Assembly: GCF_009746125.1 (NCBI RefSeq)
Contig: NZ_CP041352.1
Span: 1-64,000, forward strand
Length of the DNA: 64,000 bases
Origin: Casimicrobium huifangae
GTDB taxonomy: Bacteria > Pseudomonadota > Gammaproteobacteria > Burkholderiales > Casimicrobiaceae
Reading direction: 5' to 3'
The stretch's first letter is position 1. Every line of letters starts with the position of its first letter. Below the pieces are notes generated by a model. The model worked only from the letters and a program-made list of their open reading frames with translations, did no database searches and was not told the DNA's origin. Made by a program: the position numbers and the translations under genes. Of this stretch, positions 1-10,234 are shown piece after piece.

Positions 1-1428
1 ATGTCTGGCTCTGTTTCCGGTTTCTGGTCACATTGCCTCAATCACTTTGAGCGGGAGCTGTCGGCACAGCAGTTTGCAACGTGGTTTCGGGTGCTGAGTG
101 CGGAAGAAACCGATTCCTCGATCACCGTTGTTGCGCCCAATGCATTTGTCAGCAAATGGGTGCGCGATCGTTACCTGAGCACGATCGATTCGCTCGCGAC
201 AGCCTACTTTCCGGAGCCACGCACCGTTCGCCTGGCCGTTGCCAGCGCTGCGGTCAATGGCCACCAGAAAATTGCTGAACGCACTGCACCGGCAAACATC
301 GCGGCATCAATAGCTTCACCCGTCACCGCCGGGCCAGTGCCGGAAACGCCGCTTGTCGTGACAGCGGCCGACAGTGGCGGCAGCGCGATCACCGGCACAG
401 CGGCACGCGAATCAACACTCAATTCAAGCTTCACCTTCGACAGCTTCGTCACCGGCAAGGCCAATCAACTGGCTCGCGCCGCGGCCATGCAGGTCGCCGG
501 CAATCCGGGTGACGCCTACAACCCACTGTTCATCTACGGTGGTGTCGGCCTTGGCAAGACGCATCTGCTGCAGGCGATTGGCAACCAGTTACTGCGTGAA
601 CATCCGACCGCCAGGGTACGTTACATCCATGCCGAACGCTATGTGTCGGACGTCGTTAAAGCCTATCAGCACAAGGCGTGGGATGCGTTCAAGCAAAGTT
701 ATGCCTCGCTCGATCTGCTGCTGATCGACGACATCCAGTTCTTCAACAACAAGAGCAGTACGCAGGAACAGTTTTTCTACCTGTTCAATGCGCTGACCGA
801 AGCGAAGAAGCAGGTAATCATCACCTGCGACACCTATCCCAAAGAGATCGAAGGCATCGAAGACCGGCTCAAGAGCCGCTTCAGTTGGGGCCTCACGGTG
901 CAGATTGAACCGCCCGAGACCGAGATGCGGGTAGCGATCCTGCTTGCCAAAGCAAAGCAGGTGGGTGTGGAGCTCGATGAGCAGGTTGCCTTCTTCATCG
1001 CCAAACACATCCGCTCCAACGTACGTGAACTGGAAGGCGGGTTGAAGCGCGTAATCGCCTATGCCGGCTTCCACAATGTCGCCATCACGCCGCAGGTAGC
1101 CAAGGAAGCGCTGCGTGACCTGCTGGCCGTGCAGTCACGACAGATCTCGATCGAGAACATCCAGAAGACAGTTGCTGACTACTACAAGATCAAGGTCAGC
1201 GATATGCACTCCAAGAAGCGCTCTCGCATCGTGGCGCGGCCGCGGCAGATGGCGATGGCGCTGGCCAAAGAGCTGACACCAATGTCACTGCCGGAAATCG
1301 GACAGAACTTCGGTGGCCGCGATCACACCACGGTGCTGCACGCCTGCCGACAAATCGCCAGCCTGCGCGAGAGCACACCTCAGATTCAGCACGATTTCGC
1401 GTTCCTGCTGCAAGTACTGCGCAGTTGA
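1..1428 (+). CDS. dnaA: Chromosomal replication initiator protein DnaA
   Basis: AAA+ ATPase that binds DnaA boxes at oriC and opens the duplex for DnaB loading. The 475-residue length is normal. Domain I (about 1-90) opens with a typical W-x-x-C-L...E-L segment and is followed by a low-complexity Ala/Thr linker (about 95-135). The Walker A motif GGVGLGKTH lies at about 180-188, Walker [10 protein letters not shown] at 239-247, and the domain IV box-recognition signature [12 protein letters not shown] at about 438-449. The ATG is base 1 of the window, so the chromosome was evidently linearised here and the upstream promoter and rpmH side are not visible. The next gene, dnaN, follows after a 241-bp gap that looks like the origin. 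Confidence 0.98.
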   Translation: MSGSVSGFWSHCLNHFERELSAQQFATWFRVLSAEETDSSITVVAPNAFVSKWVRDRYLSTIDSLATAYFPEPRTVRLAVASAAVNGHQKIAERTAPANIAASIASPVTAGPVPETPLVVTAADSGGSAITGTAARESTLNSSFTFDSFVTGKANQLARAAAMQVAGNPGDAYNPLFIYGGVGLGKTHLLQAIGNQLLREHPTARVRYIHAERYVSDVVKAYQHKAWDAFKQSYASLDLLLIDDIQFFNNKSSTQEQFFYLFNALTEAKKQVIITCDTYPKEIEGIEDRLKSRFSWGLTVQIEPPETEMRVAILLAKAKQVGVELDEQVAFFIAKHIRSNVRELEGGLKRVIAYAGFHNVAITPQVAKEALRDLLAVQSRQISIENIQKTVADYYKIKVSDMHSKKRSRIVARPRQMAMALAKELTPMSLPEIGQNFGGRDHTTVLHACRQIASLRESTPQIQHDFAFLLQVLRS

Positions 1429-1669
1429 TGGTGAGGAATCTGAACGCAGTAAAGTGAATGAAAGGGCGCCAGTAAACCGTGTTGATGAAAGGCTATCGTT
1501 TGTGGATAAGTGTGCAAAAAATTGTCCGCGAAAATCTCGTCCACAAATTATCCGCACTTGCCACAGCACTCGCCCGCAGCCAAATTTTTGTCGTAACAGT
1601 TTGATTTTGTTTGAGTTTTCAAGTTACCCACAGCCGCATTGGTCTTCTATTAAATAGGGTTACGTATAT
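1429..1669. other. oriC: Probable oriC (dnaA-dnaN intergenic region)
   Basis: This AT-richer gap carries a perfect DnaA box on the minus strand (TGTGGATAA, 1501-1509) and two one-mismatch boxes on the plus strand (TTATCCGCA 1548-1556; TTACCCACA 1624-1632). A weaker TCGTCCACA sits at 1537-1545. A T-rich stretch at about 1590-1623 could be the unwinding element. The gap also holds the dnaN promoter. Location and box clustering match known bacterial origins; activity is inferred. Confidence 0.7.
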
Positions 1670-2773
1670 ATGCAATTTAAGAACATACCTCGCGATCTGG
1701 TGTTGAAACCCTTGCAGGCGGTGTCGGGTATCGTGGAACGTCGGCAGACGTTGCCGATCCTGGCCAATGTGCTGTTTGAGCACAAGGGCAATACGCTCAA
1801 CACCATCGCCACTGATCTCGAATTGCAGATTTCAGCCAAGGTGGAAGTGCCCGAGGCGGGCGACCAGTCGACCACGGTGGCCGCCCGCAAGCTGCAGGAC
1901 CTGCTGCGTGCGCTGCCCGAGAGCAGCGAGGTCTCGATTGACGCCAAGGACAGCAAGATGGCGGTGAAGGCCGGCAAGAGCCGCTTCAGCCTGCAGACGC
2001 TGCCGGCCGCCGACTATCCGCGCCTGACCATGAGCCAGGAGCAGTTGCAGAGCTTCAAGCTGCCGCAGAAGCTGCTCAAGGCGACGCTCAGGCTGGTTGA
2101 GTTCGCCATGGCGCAACAGGACATCCGCTTCTACCTGAACGGCATGCTGTTCGTGCTCGACAAGGACCAGCTGGTCTGCGTGGCCACCGACGGTCATCGC
2201 CTGAGCTATGCCACGATGCCGGTGGAAGGCAACTTCACCCGCCAGGAAATCATCGTGCCGCGCAAGACGGTGATTGAGCTTTCCAAGCTGCTGGGCGAAA
2301 CCGACGATCCCATCACCATTGACATCCTCGCCAATCAGGTGCGTTTCAGCTTCGGCAACATCGAGCTCACCAGCAAGGTGATCGATGGCAAGTTCCCCGA
2401 CTACAACCGCGTGATTCCGACCGCACACAGCAAGATCATCACGCTGGATCGTCTGCTGCTGCTGCACACGCTGCAGCGCGCGGCGATCCTGTCGAACGAG
2501 CGCTTCCGTGGCGTGCGCATCGGCTTGCATCCGGGTGCGCTGAAGATCGCTTGTACCAACAACGAACAGGAAGAAGCCGAAGAAGAAATCGAGGTCGCCT
2601 ACGAAGGCGCTGCGGTCGATATTGGTTTCAACATCAACTACCTGCTCGATGCGCTGGCGACGCTGTCGTCAAACGAAATCACCATTGCGCTGCAGGATTC
2701 CTCGGCCAGCGCGCTGTTTACGGTGCCCGGTCGTACCGACTTCAAATACGTGGTGATGCCGATGCGCATCTGA
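1670..2773 (+). CDS. dnaN: DNA polymerase III beta sliding clamp
   Basis: Ring-shaped processivity factor that tethers Pol III to DNA and is the landing site for Hda, MutS and other clamp-binding proteins. The 367 residues cover the three repeated clamp domains. The N-terminus (MQFKNIPRDLVLKPLQ) and the C-terminus ending YVVMPMRI are typical; the terminal M-P-M-R-hydrophobic tail lines the peptide-binding pocket. The ATG follows the putative origin region. gyrB follows directly, with no recF between them, an order seen in several betaproteobacteria. Confidence 0.97.
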   Translation: MQFKNIPRDLVLKPLQAVSGIVERRQTLPILANVLFEHKGNTLNTIATDLELQISAKVEVPEAGDQSTTVAARKLQDLLRALPESSEVSIDAKDSKMAVKAGKSRFSLQTLPAADYPRLTMSQEQLQSFKLPQKLLKATLRLVEFAMAQQDIRFYLNGMLFVLDKDQLVCVATDGHRLSYATMPVEGNFTRQEIIVPRKTVIELSKLLGETDDPITIDILANQVRFSFGNIELTSKVIDGKFPDYNRVIPTAHSKIITLDRLLLLHTLQRAAILSNERFRGVRIGLHPGALKIACTNNEQEEAEEEIEVAYEGAAVDIGFNINYLLDALATLSSNEITIALQDSSASALFTVPGRTDFKYVVMPMRI

Positions 2774-5314
<2,541 letters not shown>

Positions 5315-5475
5315 TCCTGTCTCGAAGTGGATGAGTTGAGACTTGTGGGGAAGAACTCGTGGAAGCGACCGAACCGTAGTCACAACAAATCCAAGCATCA
5401 AGAAGTTGATTTCCTAGGCAACGAGCGAGACATTGAGGGAGGTAGACATTTGCGGCCCACACCAAGGAGAACCAA

Positions 5476-5853
5476 ATGAAGTGCGCCATACTTTGCGTCT
5501 CAATACTTGCGCTGACTAGCTGCGCGTCGGCCGTCATGGAGCGCTACGTCGGCAAGCTGATGTCAGAAGCGGTCATGGATCATGGCATGCCGTCCAGTGC
5601 GTTCGACGTAGAACCAGGCAAGCGAGCCTTTGTTTGGTCGCGATCCATGTACTACTCGTTCGGCGGCGGGTCGACGACAACGGGCAGCGTTATTGGTGGC
5701 AACTTGTTTGCGTCCACCTACGTTTCGCCAGCGATGACTACGCAGCAAACCTGCCAATATGTTGCGTTTGCCGACCGCATCAGGACCGACATCGAGGGGC
5801 CAGCGGCGTGGCGTATTACCGGCTTCAGAAAACCGTCGCTACTGTGTGAGTAG
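5476..5853 (+). CDS. Small putative lipoprotein
   Basis: A 125-residue protein of unknown function. The N-terminus is a lipoprotein signal: hydrophobic run followed by lipobox LTSC, with Cys16 as the predicted acylated residue. A strong Shine-Dalgarno (AAGGAG) sits 6-7 bases before the ATG. The mature part is short, with a Gly/Ser/Thr-rich middle segment (FGGGSTTTGSVIGG) and two Cys residues near the end that could pair. The next small gene starts 5 bases after the stop, so the two are probably co-transcribed. Nothing in it names a family. Confidence 0.75.
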   Translation: MKCAILCVSILALTSCASAVMERYVGKLMSEAVMDHGMPSSAFDVEPGKRAFVWSRSMYYSFGGGSTTTGSVIGGNLFASTYVSPAMTTQQTCQYVAFADRIRTDIEGPAAWRITGFRKPSLLCE

Positions 5854-5858
5854 CTGAC

Positions 5859-6137
5859 GTGATCGATGTCTTTCTATGGGTCAAAGGCAAGGTCTACTTT
5901 TTAGCTGCATTTGCGTTCTTCCTGTACGCGGGCAAACAATTCGTTGACACGGAGTACTGGCCAAACTTTCTGCTATTTTCGCTGGCGGCAAACACCTATT
6001 GGCGATTTGTCGGTGCTGTGTACATGTTCAACCGCGATCGGCAAGAGCGTGATGAGGTCAACTTTCTGATCAACATGTTGACCGGTGGAATGTTTGTGAT
6101 CAGCGCAATGTTGGCGTTCTATCGCTCAATAGAATGA
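5859..6137 (+). CDS. Small inner-membrane protein
   Basis: A 92-residue protein with GTG start, five bases after the lipoprotein stop codon, so translational coupling is likely. Three hydrophobic stretches (about 10-25, 36-52 and 70-86) suggest a triple-span membrane protein, with a charged loop DRQERDE between spans two and three. No enzyme motif or recognised family is visible. Its only functional hint is the pairing with the lipoprotein gene. Confidence 0.6.
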   Translation: MIDVFLWVKGKVYFLAAFAFFLYAGKQFVDTEYWPNFLLFSLAANTYWRFVGAVYMFNRDRQERDEVNFLINMLTGGMFVISAMLAFYRSIE

Positions 6138-6254
6138 ACTATTGCCGCTCTGATAGCCCAGGTTGGGCGGATACCCGCCAGGGTCATCCGGTATAGTTGG
6201 CTTGACGGAAATGGTGGATGACGCTTCGCGTATCCAGCCTATGCTGGTCACTCG
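6138..6254. repeat. Intergenic repeat remnant downstream of the first toxin gene
   Basis: The segment at about 6213-6246 (GGTGGATGACGCTTCGCGTA...) matches the widespread GGTGGATGACGCTTCGC repeat family common between genes of high-GC proteobacteria. A facing inverted arm is not obvious, so this may be a partial copy. It separates two convergent transcription units. Confidence 0.45.
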
Positions 6255-6641
6255 TCACTTAAACGGATTGACCACCTTGACCGTTCCAATCACCTGCCCG
6301 TGCTGCAGGTCTTCGCTGTAAAGCGTTTCACATTGCGCGAGCGTTGCTGCGGCGACGATCAGGCTGTCCCAATGTGAAAGCTGGTAGCGCGTGGCGAGTG
6401 CCTGGGCGAGGCGATAGGTGCTGAGCGTGATGTCGTGAACGATACTTGCATTGGCGATGGCGTCCGCCAGCGCGTAGGCTGTCTCACGGTCTTTGCCAGC
6501 CTTGCGGCAAACGGCAATGAACTCGTTGAGCACCTGCACGCTGACGTGGGACTGCGCGCTCGCAAGGCGGCGGGCGATTTTTTCCTTCTTGCCGCTATCG
6601 AGCAGGTAGCCGAGGATGTTGGTGTCGAGAAAGACGGGCAT
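6255..6641 (-). CDS. PIN-domain ribonuclease toxin (VapC-like)
   Basis: A 128-residue PIN-fold RNase, expected to cleave a structured RNA such as tRNA or rRNA when freed from its antitoxin. The acidic active-site set is present: D6 in LDTN, E40 in VLNEF, D92 in HWDS and D111 in YSEDLQHG. The start codon overlaps the stop of the antitoxin gene just upstream, the standard coupled arrangement. Family membership is clear; the RNA target cannot be read from sequence. Confidence 0.9.
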   Translation of the reverse strand: MPVFLDTNILGYLLDSGKKEKIARRLASAQSHVSVQVLNEFIAVCRKAGKDRETAYALADAIANASIVHDITLSTYRLAQALATRYQLSHWDSLIVAAATLAQCETLYSEDLQHGQVIGTVKVVNPFK

Positions 6642-6862
6642 CAGCGCCGACTGTTCAACTCGTCACGATCGAATTTGAAGCCCTTCGGCAGCGTGCCACG
6701 ATGCGCGTCGAAGATGGAGAGATCAGCAACTGGTTCGTCATAGGGCACGATCTTGGCCACCGGTTTGCCGTGGCGAGTGATGACGGCTGGTTTGCCCGCG
6801 AGCGCGGCGTCGATCACCGCACTGAGGTGGGCTTTGGCTTGGGCAAGGGAATAGGCGGACAT
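6641..6862 (-). CDS. Phd/YefM-type antitoxin
   Basis: A 73-residue antitoxin with the Phd/YefM N-terminal DNA-binding fold: SLAQAKAHLSAVID followed by the typical V-I-T-R-H-G-K-P-V-A turn at about 26-36. The charged C-terminal tail (about 45-73) would wrap the PIN toxin encoded directly downstream. It should bind its own promoter; a palindrome suited to that lies immediately upstream (6867-6889). Confidence 0.88.
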   Translation of the reverse strand: MSAYSLAQAKAHLSAVIDAALAGKPAVITRHGKPVAKIVPYDEPVADLSIFDAHRGTLPKGFKFDRDELNSRR

Positions 6863-6866
6863 GATT

Positions 6867-6889
6867 TATGACCAAAAATTATGGTCATA
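6867..6889. promoter_or_regulatory. Putative antitoxin operator palindrome
   Basis: A perfect 8-bp inverted repeat, TATGACCA (6867-6874) and TGGTCATA (6882-6889), separated by 7 A/T bases, sits just ahead of the antitoxin start codon at 6862. Type II antitoxins typically autorepress through such sites, so this is the likely operator. Confidence 0.6.
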
Positions 6890-6926
6890 TTTTACGGTGT
6901 TTTGCGGAGAGCGCAAGGTCATCAAA

Positions 6927-7028
6927 CCTACGATTTGCCACGCTTAAGCCCCAACCAGATCACGGCGCCCACCACGATCAACGCACCGACCATCTGAATT
7001 GGCGCGATGGCCTGACCCAGGAACAGCC
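6927..7028 (-). pseudogene. Truncated duplicate of the EamA transporter 3' end
   Basis: This 102-bp segment matches the 3' end of the EamA gene (7930-8031) at 92 of 102 positions by hand alignment. It encodes the last 30 or so residues (LFLGQAIAPIQMVGALIVVG..., ending RGKS) and keeps the TAG stop. The upstream five sixths of the gene are missing; the homology ends two bases before a palindromic repeat at 7031. The remnant and the intact gene are in the same orientation and flank the second toxin-antitoxin module. Confidence 0.85.
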
Positions 7029-7030
7029 GT

Positions 7031-7121
7031 GTAGGGTGGGCACCCCGTGCCCACCACAAGGCGGCAGAACAACATCTATCGCGACACAACGGATACGGTG
7101 GGCAGAGACTGCCCACCCTAC
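7031..7121. repeat. Palindromic repeat with GTAGGGTGGGCA ends
   Basis: A 91-bp element bounded by perfect 12-bp inverted ends (GTAGGGTGGGCA and TGCCCACCCTAC). Each end is an internal hairpin (GTGGGCACCCCGTGCCCAC; GGTGGGCAGAGACTGCCCACC). It breaks the duplicated EamA fragment and belongs to a wider class also seen at 36719-36773. Confidence 0.8.
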
Positions 7122-7192
7122 GAAACTGCCATTAAGACAACCTGTTTCGAAGAGGACTACACGCTAGTGCCGCACCGTTTGTATAACACCAT

Positions 7193-7235
7193 GTGATACA
7201 TTGACAAAACCTGATTCAGAGGATGGGTATCACTC
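7193..7235 (+). promoter_or_regulatory. Candidate promoter/operator of second toxin-antitoxin operon
   Basis: A consensus -35 box TTGACA lies at 7201-7206, with a weak -10 about 17 bases on (TGGGTA, near 7224). An inverted repeat GTGATAC (7193-7199) and GTATCAC (7227-7233) brackets it. No Shine-Dalgarno precedes the GTG at 7236, so a very short or absent leader is possible. Confidence 0.4.
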
Positions 7236-7499
7236 GTGGATTCAACGCTCGCCGAAACAGTGACCGCCACCGCGCGCGATGCGGTTCATAACTTTGCCCA
7301 CTTTGCCAGCCTTGCTGAATCGGGCAAGGAAATCATCATTACACGGCGCGGCAAACCGTCGCTCAAATTGGTGAGGGCGGAGCCGCGTTCTGTGATGAGT
7401 AAGGCTGAACGCGAAGCGTTGATCAAAAAGGCTCTGTCGTTTAGGGCGAGCCGGCCGTACGGGAAAAAATTTGAGCGCTCCGACGCGTACGATGAATGA
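7236..7499 (+). CDS. Phd/YefM-like antitoxin
   Basis: An 87-residue antitoxin partner of the PIN protein that follows. Residues about 8-45 show the Phd-type pattern (T-x-T-A-R-D-A-V-H-N-F...I-I-I-T-R-R-G-K-P-S-L-K-L). The remaining charged tail would neutralise the toxin. The start is GTG 7236, the first codon compatible with the family N-terminus. Its stop overlaps the toxin ATG by four bases (ATGA). It probably represses its own promoter through the GTGATAC/GTATCAC repeat upstream. Confidence 0.83.
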   Translation: MDSTLAETVTATARDAVHNFAHFASLAESGKEIIITRRGKPSLKLVRAEPRSVMSKAEREALIKKALSFRASRPYGKKFERSDAYDE

Positions 7500-7897
7500 A
7501 TTCGCTCGATACGAACGTATTGATTTACGCATTTGACCCGAGTGATGCGAAGAAACATGCTGTCGCCGCCGCGTTGTTGAAGAAAGCGCTTGTCGCAGCT
7601 TGGCCAATTGCCACTCAGGTTTACGGCGAGTTTTTTAGTGCGACAGTGCGGAAAAGGATTGCGACTCGCGAGATGGCGCGTGAGGTCGTCCAGACTTGGT
7701 CAACCGTGATGCGGCCGATCGCGTCATCAAGCGAGGCACACTCGGTAGCGCTTGAGTTGGCAACGACACATCAAGTGCAGTACTGGGATGCGCTCATCAT
7801 CGCGACCTGCGCGGAGCATGGTGTGACGCAGCTCTATACCGAGGATGGCCCCGGCATCAAGAAGCCGCTGGGCGTGCGTTGCACCGATCCGTTCTAG
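7496..7897 (+). CDS. PIN-domain ribonuclease toxin (VapC-like)
   Basis: A 133-residue PIN-fold ribonuclease. The metal-binding acids are in place: D5 in SLDTN, E45 in YGEFF, D98 in YWDAL and D117 in YTEDGPG. It is translationally coupled to the antitoxin by a 4-bp overlap. It is clearly a different lineage from the PIN toxin at 6255-6641, so the two modules are not a recent duplication. The module lies between two direct copies of the EamA 3' end. Confidence 0.9.
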   Translation: MNSLDTNVLIYAFDPSDAKKHAVAAALLKKALVAAWPIATQVYGEFFSATVRKRIATREMAREVVQTWSTVMRPIASSSEAHSVALELATTHQVQYWDALIIATCAEHGVTQLYTEDGPGIKKPLGVRCTDPF

Positions 7898-7930
7898 TTC
7901 GTAGCAATTTGGGCGCGTTGAAAACGCACC

Positions 7931-8866
7931 CTACGACTTACCACGCTTGAGCCCCAACCAGATCACGGCGCCCACCACGATCAACGCACCGACCACCTGA
8001 ATCGGCGCGATGGATTGGCCGAGGAATAGCCAGGCTAGGATCAACGCAAACACTGGTTCCACGTTCATGATCGCGGAGTTGCCGGCGACACCGAGTTTGG
8101 GTAGCACGGTGAACATCAGTGTGAAGCCGGAGCCGTAGAGGAACGTGAGCAGCCCGAGGCCAAGCCAGCCCAGCTCTGGCGTTGCGCCGCTGGGGAACTG
8201 CAATCCTCCCTGTACAGTGGCGCTGACGATGGCGACGAGGCCGGCCATGCCGAGTGTGGTGCAGGAGCGCACGCGACCGTCGAGCGCGGTGATTTCGTGC
8301 TGCGTGAGGATCATTGCGAGACCGAACAGCATGGCGGCGGCCAGCGCAAAGGCAACGCCGACACCGATCTTCGCCCAGTGGGCACCGGCGCCCAGGCCCG
8401 ATGCTGCTCCCGCGACGTCCAGCGCGAGTGCCAGGCCGAACAGGATCACCGGCATCGCCAGCAGCATCGAGCGGTCTGGCCGTTTGCCGTAGAGCACGCG
8501 GTCCCAGAACGCGGCGCAGAGCGGGTAGGTGTTGAACGCCAGCAGCGCCAGCGCCACCGGCAGCCGCGCGACCGAGGAATAGATCGTCAGGCTCTGAAAA
8601 CCAATCAGCAAGCCGATCAACGGCACGAAGTGGCGCTGGCGAGGAGTCAGCGCATCAAAGCGAAACGGTACGCCCTGCAGGCGGATGATGATGGCGAGCA
8701 CAGTGGCAGACACCGCGCTGCGAAAGACGACGGCAGTGGCCACATCGACGCCGTTGTTGAATGCTAGCCGCGCCGCCACGTGATTGGCGCCCATCACCAG
8801 CGCGATCAGCAGCAGGGTGAAGAAGGCGGTCGAGGAGAGGGCCCTGGTGGCGCTGGCGGTGCTCAT
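7931..8866 (-). CDS. EamA-family (DMT) transporter
   Basis: A 311-residue inner-membrane exporter or permease of the drug/metabolite transporter superfamily, with about ten hydrophobic spans and the internal two-fold repeat of EamA proteins. The second half contains the typical G-N-S-A-I-M-N-V-E-P-V-F-A-L-I segment and the final GALIVVGAVIWLG helix. The substrate cannot be inferred. The TAG stop lies at the edge of a GTAGGGTGCGTTTTCAACGCGCC-type repeat. A 102-bp duplicate of its 3' end lies at 6927-7028. Confidence 0.92.
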   Translation of the reverse strand: MSTASATRALSSTAFFTLLLIALVMGANHVAARLAFNNGVDVATAVVFRSAVSATVLAIIIRLQGVPFRFDALTPRQRHFVPLIGLLIGFQSLTIYSSVARLPVALALLAFNTYPLCAAFWDRVLYGKRPDRSMLLAMPVILFGLALALDVAGAASGLGAGAHWAKIGVGVAFALAAAMLFGLAMILTQHEITALDGRVRSCTTLGMAGLVAIVSATVQGGLQFPSGATPELGWLGLGLLTFLYGSGFTLMFTVLPKLGVAGNSAIMNVEPVFALILAWLFLGQSIAPIQVVGALIVVGAVIWLGLKRGKS

Positions 8867-8899
8867 GACGGAAGCTTAGCGGTGCAGTCGTCTTAAACT

Positions 8900-9433
8900 T
8901 TGCGCGTGGTTCGTATCGCGCACTCTGTCGGCCCCGAGTTGGGCATTCTCTTCGTCTGCATGGGCAATATCTGCCGCAGCCCGACGGCCGAAGGTGTGTT
9001 CAGGTACAAGGCGTGCGAGGCGGGGCTGCTGGAGCACTTGCGGATTGACTCTGCCGGTACCCACAACTACCACCCCGGCGAGCCACCCGACGCGCGCTCG
9101 CAGGCGTATGCACGCAGGCGGGGCTACGACCTCTCCGCGTTGCGGGCCAGGCACTTGCGAGATGATGATTTCGTGCGCTTCGATCTGATCGTGGTGATGG
9201 ATGATCTGAACTATTCCACGGTGCTTGCCCGCGCGGACGCGGCGCAGCGTGCAAAAGTGCGCCGGATGCTGGAGTTCTCGCCAGATGCCGTGGCGCGCGG
9301 ACTGCGCGAGGTGCCGGACCCTTACTACGGCGACGCGCAGGACTTTGAGCACGTGCTGGATCTGGTGGAGGCGGCGAGTGATGGCCTGCTGGTTCACTTG
9401 CGGGCGGCGTGGTCACAGCGCTCGGCTGGTTAA
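8900..9433 (+). CDS. Low-molecular-weight protein-tyrosine phosphatase
   Basis: A cytosolic phosphatase of the LMW-PTP family. The P-loop CMGNICRSP gives nucleophile C20 and R26 (C-X5-R-S), and the general acid is D140 in VPDPYYG. The 177-residue length is slightly long because of the N-terminus. The start is uncertain: TTG 8900 or GTG 8906 both precede the conserved GILFVCMGN strand, and neither has a clear ribosome-binding site. Such enzymes often act on capsule-related kinases, but no such gene is nearby. Confidence 0.9.
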   Translation: MRVVRIAHSVGPELGILFVCMGNICRSPTAEGVFRYKACEAGLLEHLRIDSAGTHNYHPGEPPDARSQAYARRRGYDLSALRARHLRDDDFVRFDLIVVMDDLNYSTVLARADAAQRAKVRRMLEFSPDAVARGLREVPDPYYGDAQDFEHVLDLVEAASDGLLVHLRAAWSQRSAG

Positions 9434-9652
9434 CAGCTTTTTGCTGGAAGCCTTGATTAATGTGGGCTCGGGGCCCGATTTAGTGTGAAGTCGATCAATT
9501 TCGCGAAAATTTGCCGTGAAATTGGGTTGTGATGGGAACGCAAACGTCGATGCGGCGGGATCAGAAGTCCAGTGCGCTGGCGATGTTTCCCTGATTCCGC
9601 CTCTCTGCACTGAGGCTGCGGAACTATCGGCTCACCGCAGACTTGAATGCCG
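9434..9652. other. Intergenic stretch without recognised gene
   Basis: About 220 bases between the phosphatase gene and the terminator of the convergent sulfite reductase operon. I see no open frame with family character, no RNA gene and no clear repeat. Confidence 0.5.
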
Positions 9653-9698
9653 CAAAGAAAAGCCCCGCTGCGTCCGGGAAGGAACCACAGCGGGGCGG
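9653..9698 (-). terminator. Rho-independent terminator of the cysI-DUF934 operon
   Basis: Read on the minus strand, a 9-bp stem (GCCCCGCTG / CAGCGGGGC, bases 9662-9670 and 9688-9696) is followed directly by TTTTCTTT. It lies about 20 bases past the stop of the DUF934 gene. Confidence 0.85.
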
Positions 9699-9715
9699 GT
9701 GAGCAGTTGCCCGCT

Positions 9716-10234
9716 TCAGGCGGCCAGCGGCAGGGCGTCGGGGTTTACAAAACGGTCGGCGGCGTGCTGGTAGTAGGCCGAGAAGTCGTTGAATGCGGCG
9801 AGCGCCTTCTCGACATTCTGGTCGTCGCGCAGCGCAAATGTGGTGAAGCCGGCGCGTGACATCAAAAAGATCTGGTCGCGCAGCACATCGCCCACGGCGC
9901 GCAGCTCGCCGATGTAGCGATAGCGTTCGCGCAGCAGTGTGGCCGTGGAGTAGCCGCGACCATCGGCGAAGGCCGGGAACTCAATGGCGATCAGTGCCAG
10001 CTTGTCGAGCTCGCCAGCGATCAGTGCCGGGTCGTCGGTGGGGGTGAGCTTGACGCCGAGCGCGCCGTTGTCGCCCACGTGTTTCTGCCAGGTGCCGGCG
10101 AACTCGCGGAACTCGGTGAGCGGCAACAGCACCTTGGCGCCGACCGGGATGGCGCTGGCGTCGCCGGTGTATTCGATCCAGCCGTCGGTGCCGGCTTTGT
10201 CGACCACGCCGTAACGGTTAATCAGCTTCGGCAT
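9716..10234 (-). CDS. DUF934 family protein, sulfite reductase partner
   Basis: A 172-residue protein of the DUF934 family, regularly found next to CysI-type reductases and thought to help sulfur assimilation. The diagnostic ending of the domain is visible (RDQIFLMSRAGFTTFALRDD at about 120-140, followed by an F-x-x-Y-Y-Q motif). Its start overlaps the end of the reductase gene by 17 bp, so the two are translated from one message. The terminator follows directly. No catalytic residues are recognised; the role is by association. Confidence 0.88.
   Translation of the reverse strand: MPKLINRYGVVDKAGTDGWIEYTGDASAIPVGAKVLLPLTEFREFAGTWQKHVGDNGALGVKLTPTDDPALIAGELDKLALIAIEFPAFADGRGYSTATLLRERYRYIGELRAVGDVLRDQIFLMSRAGFTTFALRDDQNVEKALAAFNDFSAYYQHAADRFVNPDALPLAA

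Noticed and set aside
6868-7167. Plus-strand 99-codon open frame over the EamA remnant
   Set aside because: Made of antisense EamA remnant and a palindromic repeat; no protein signature.
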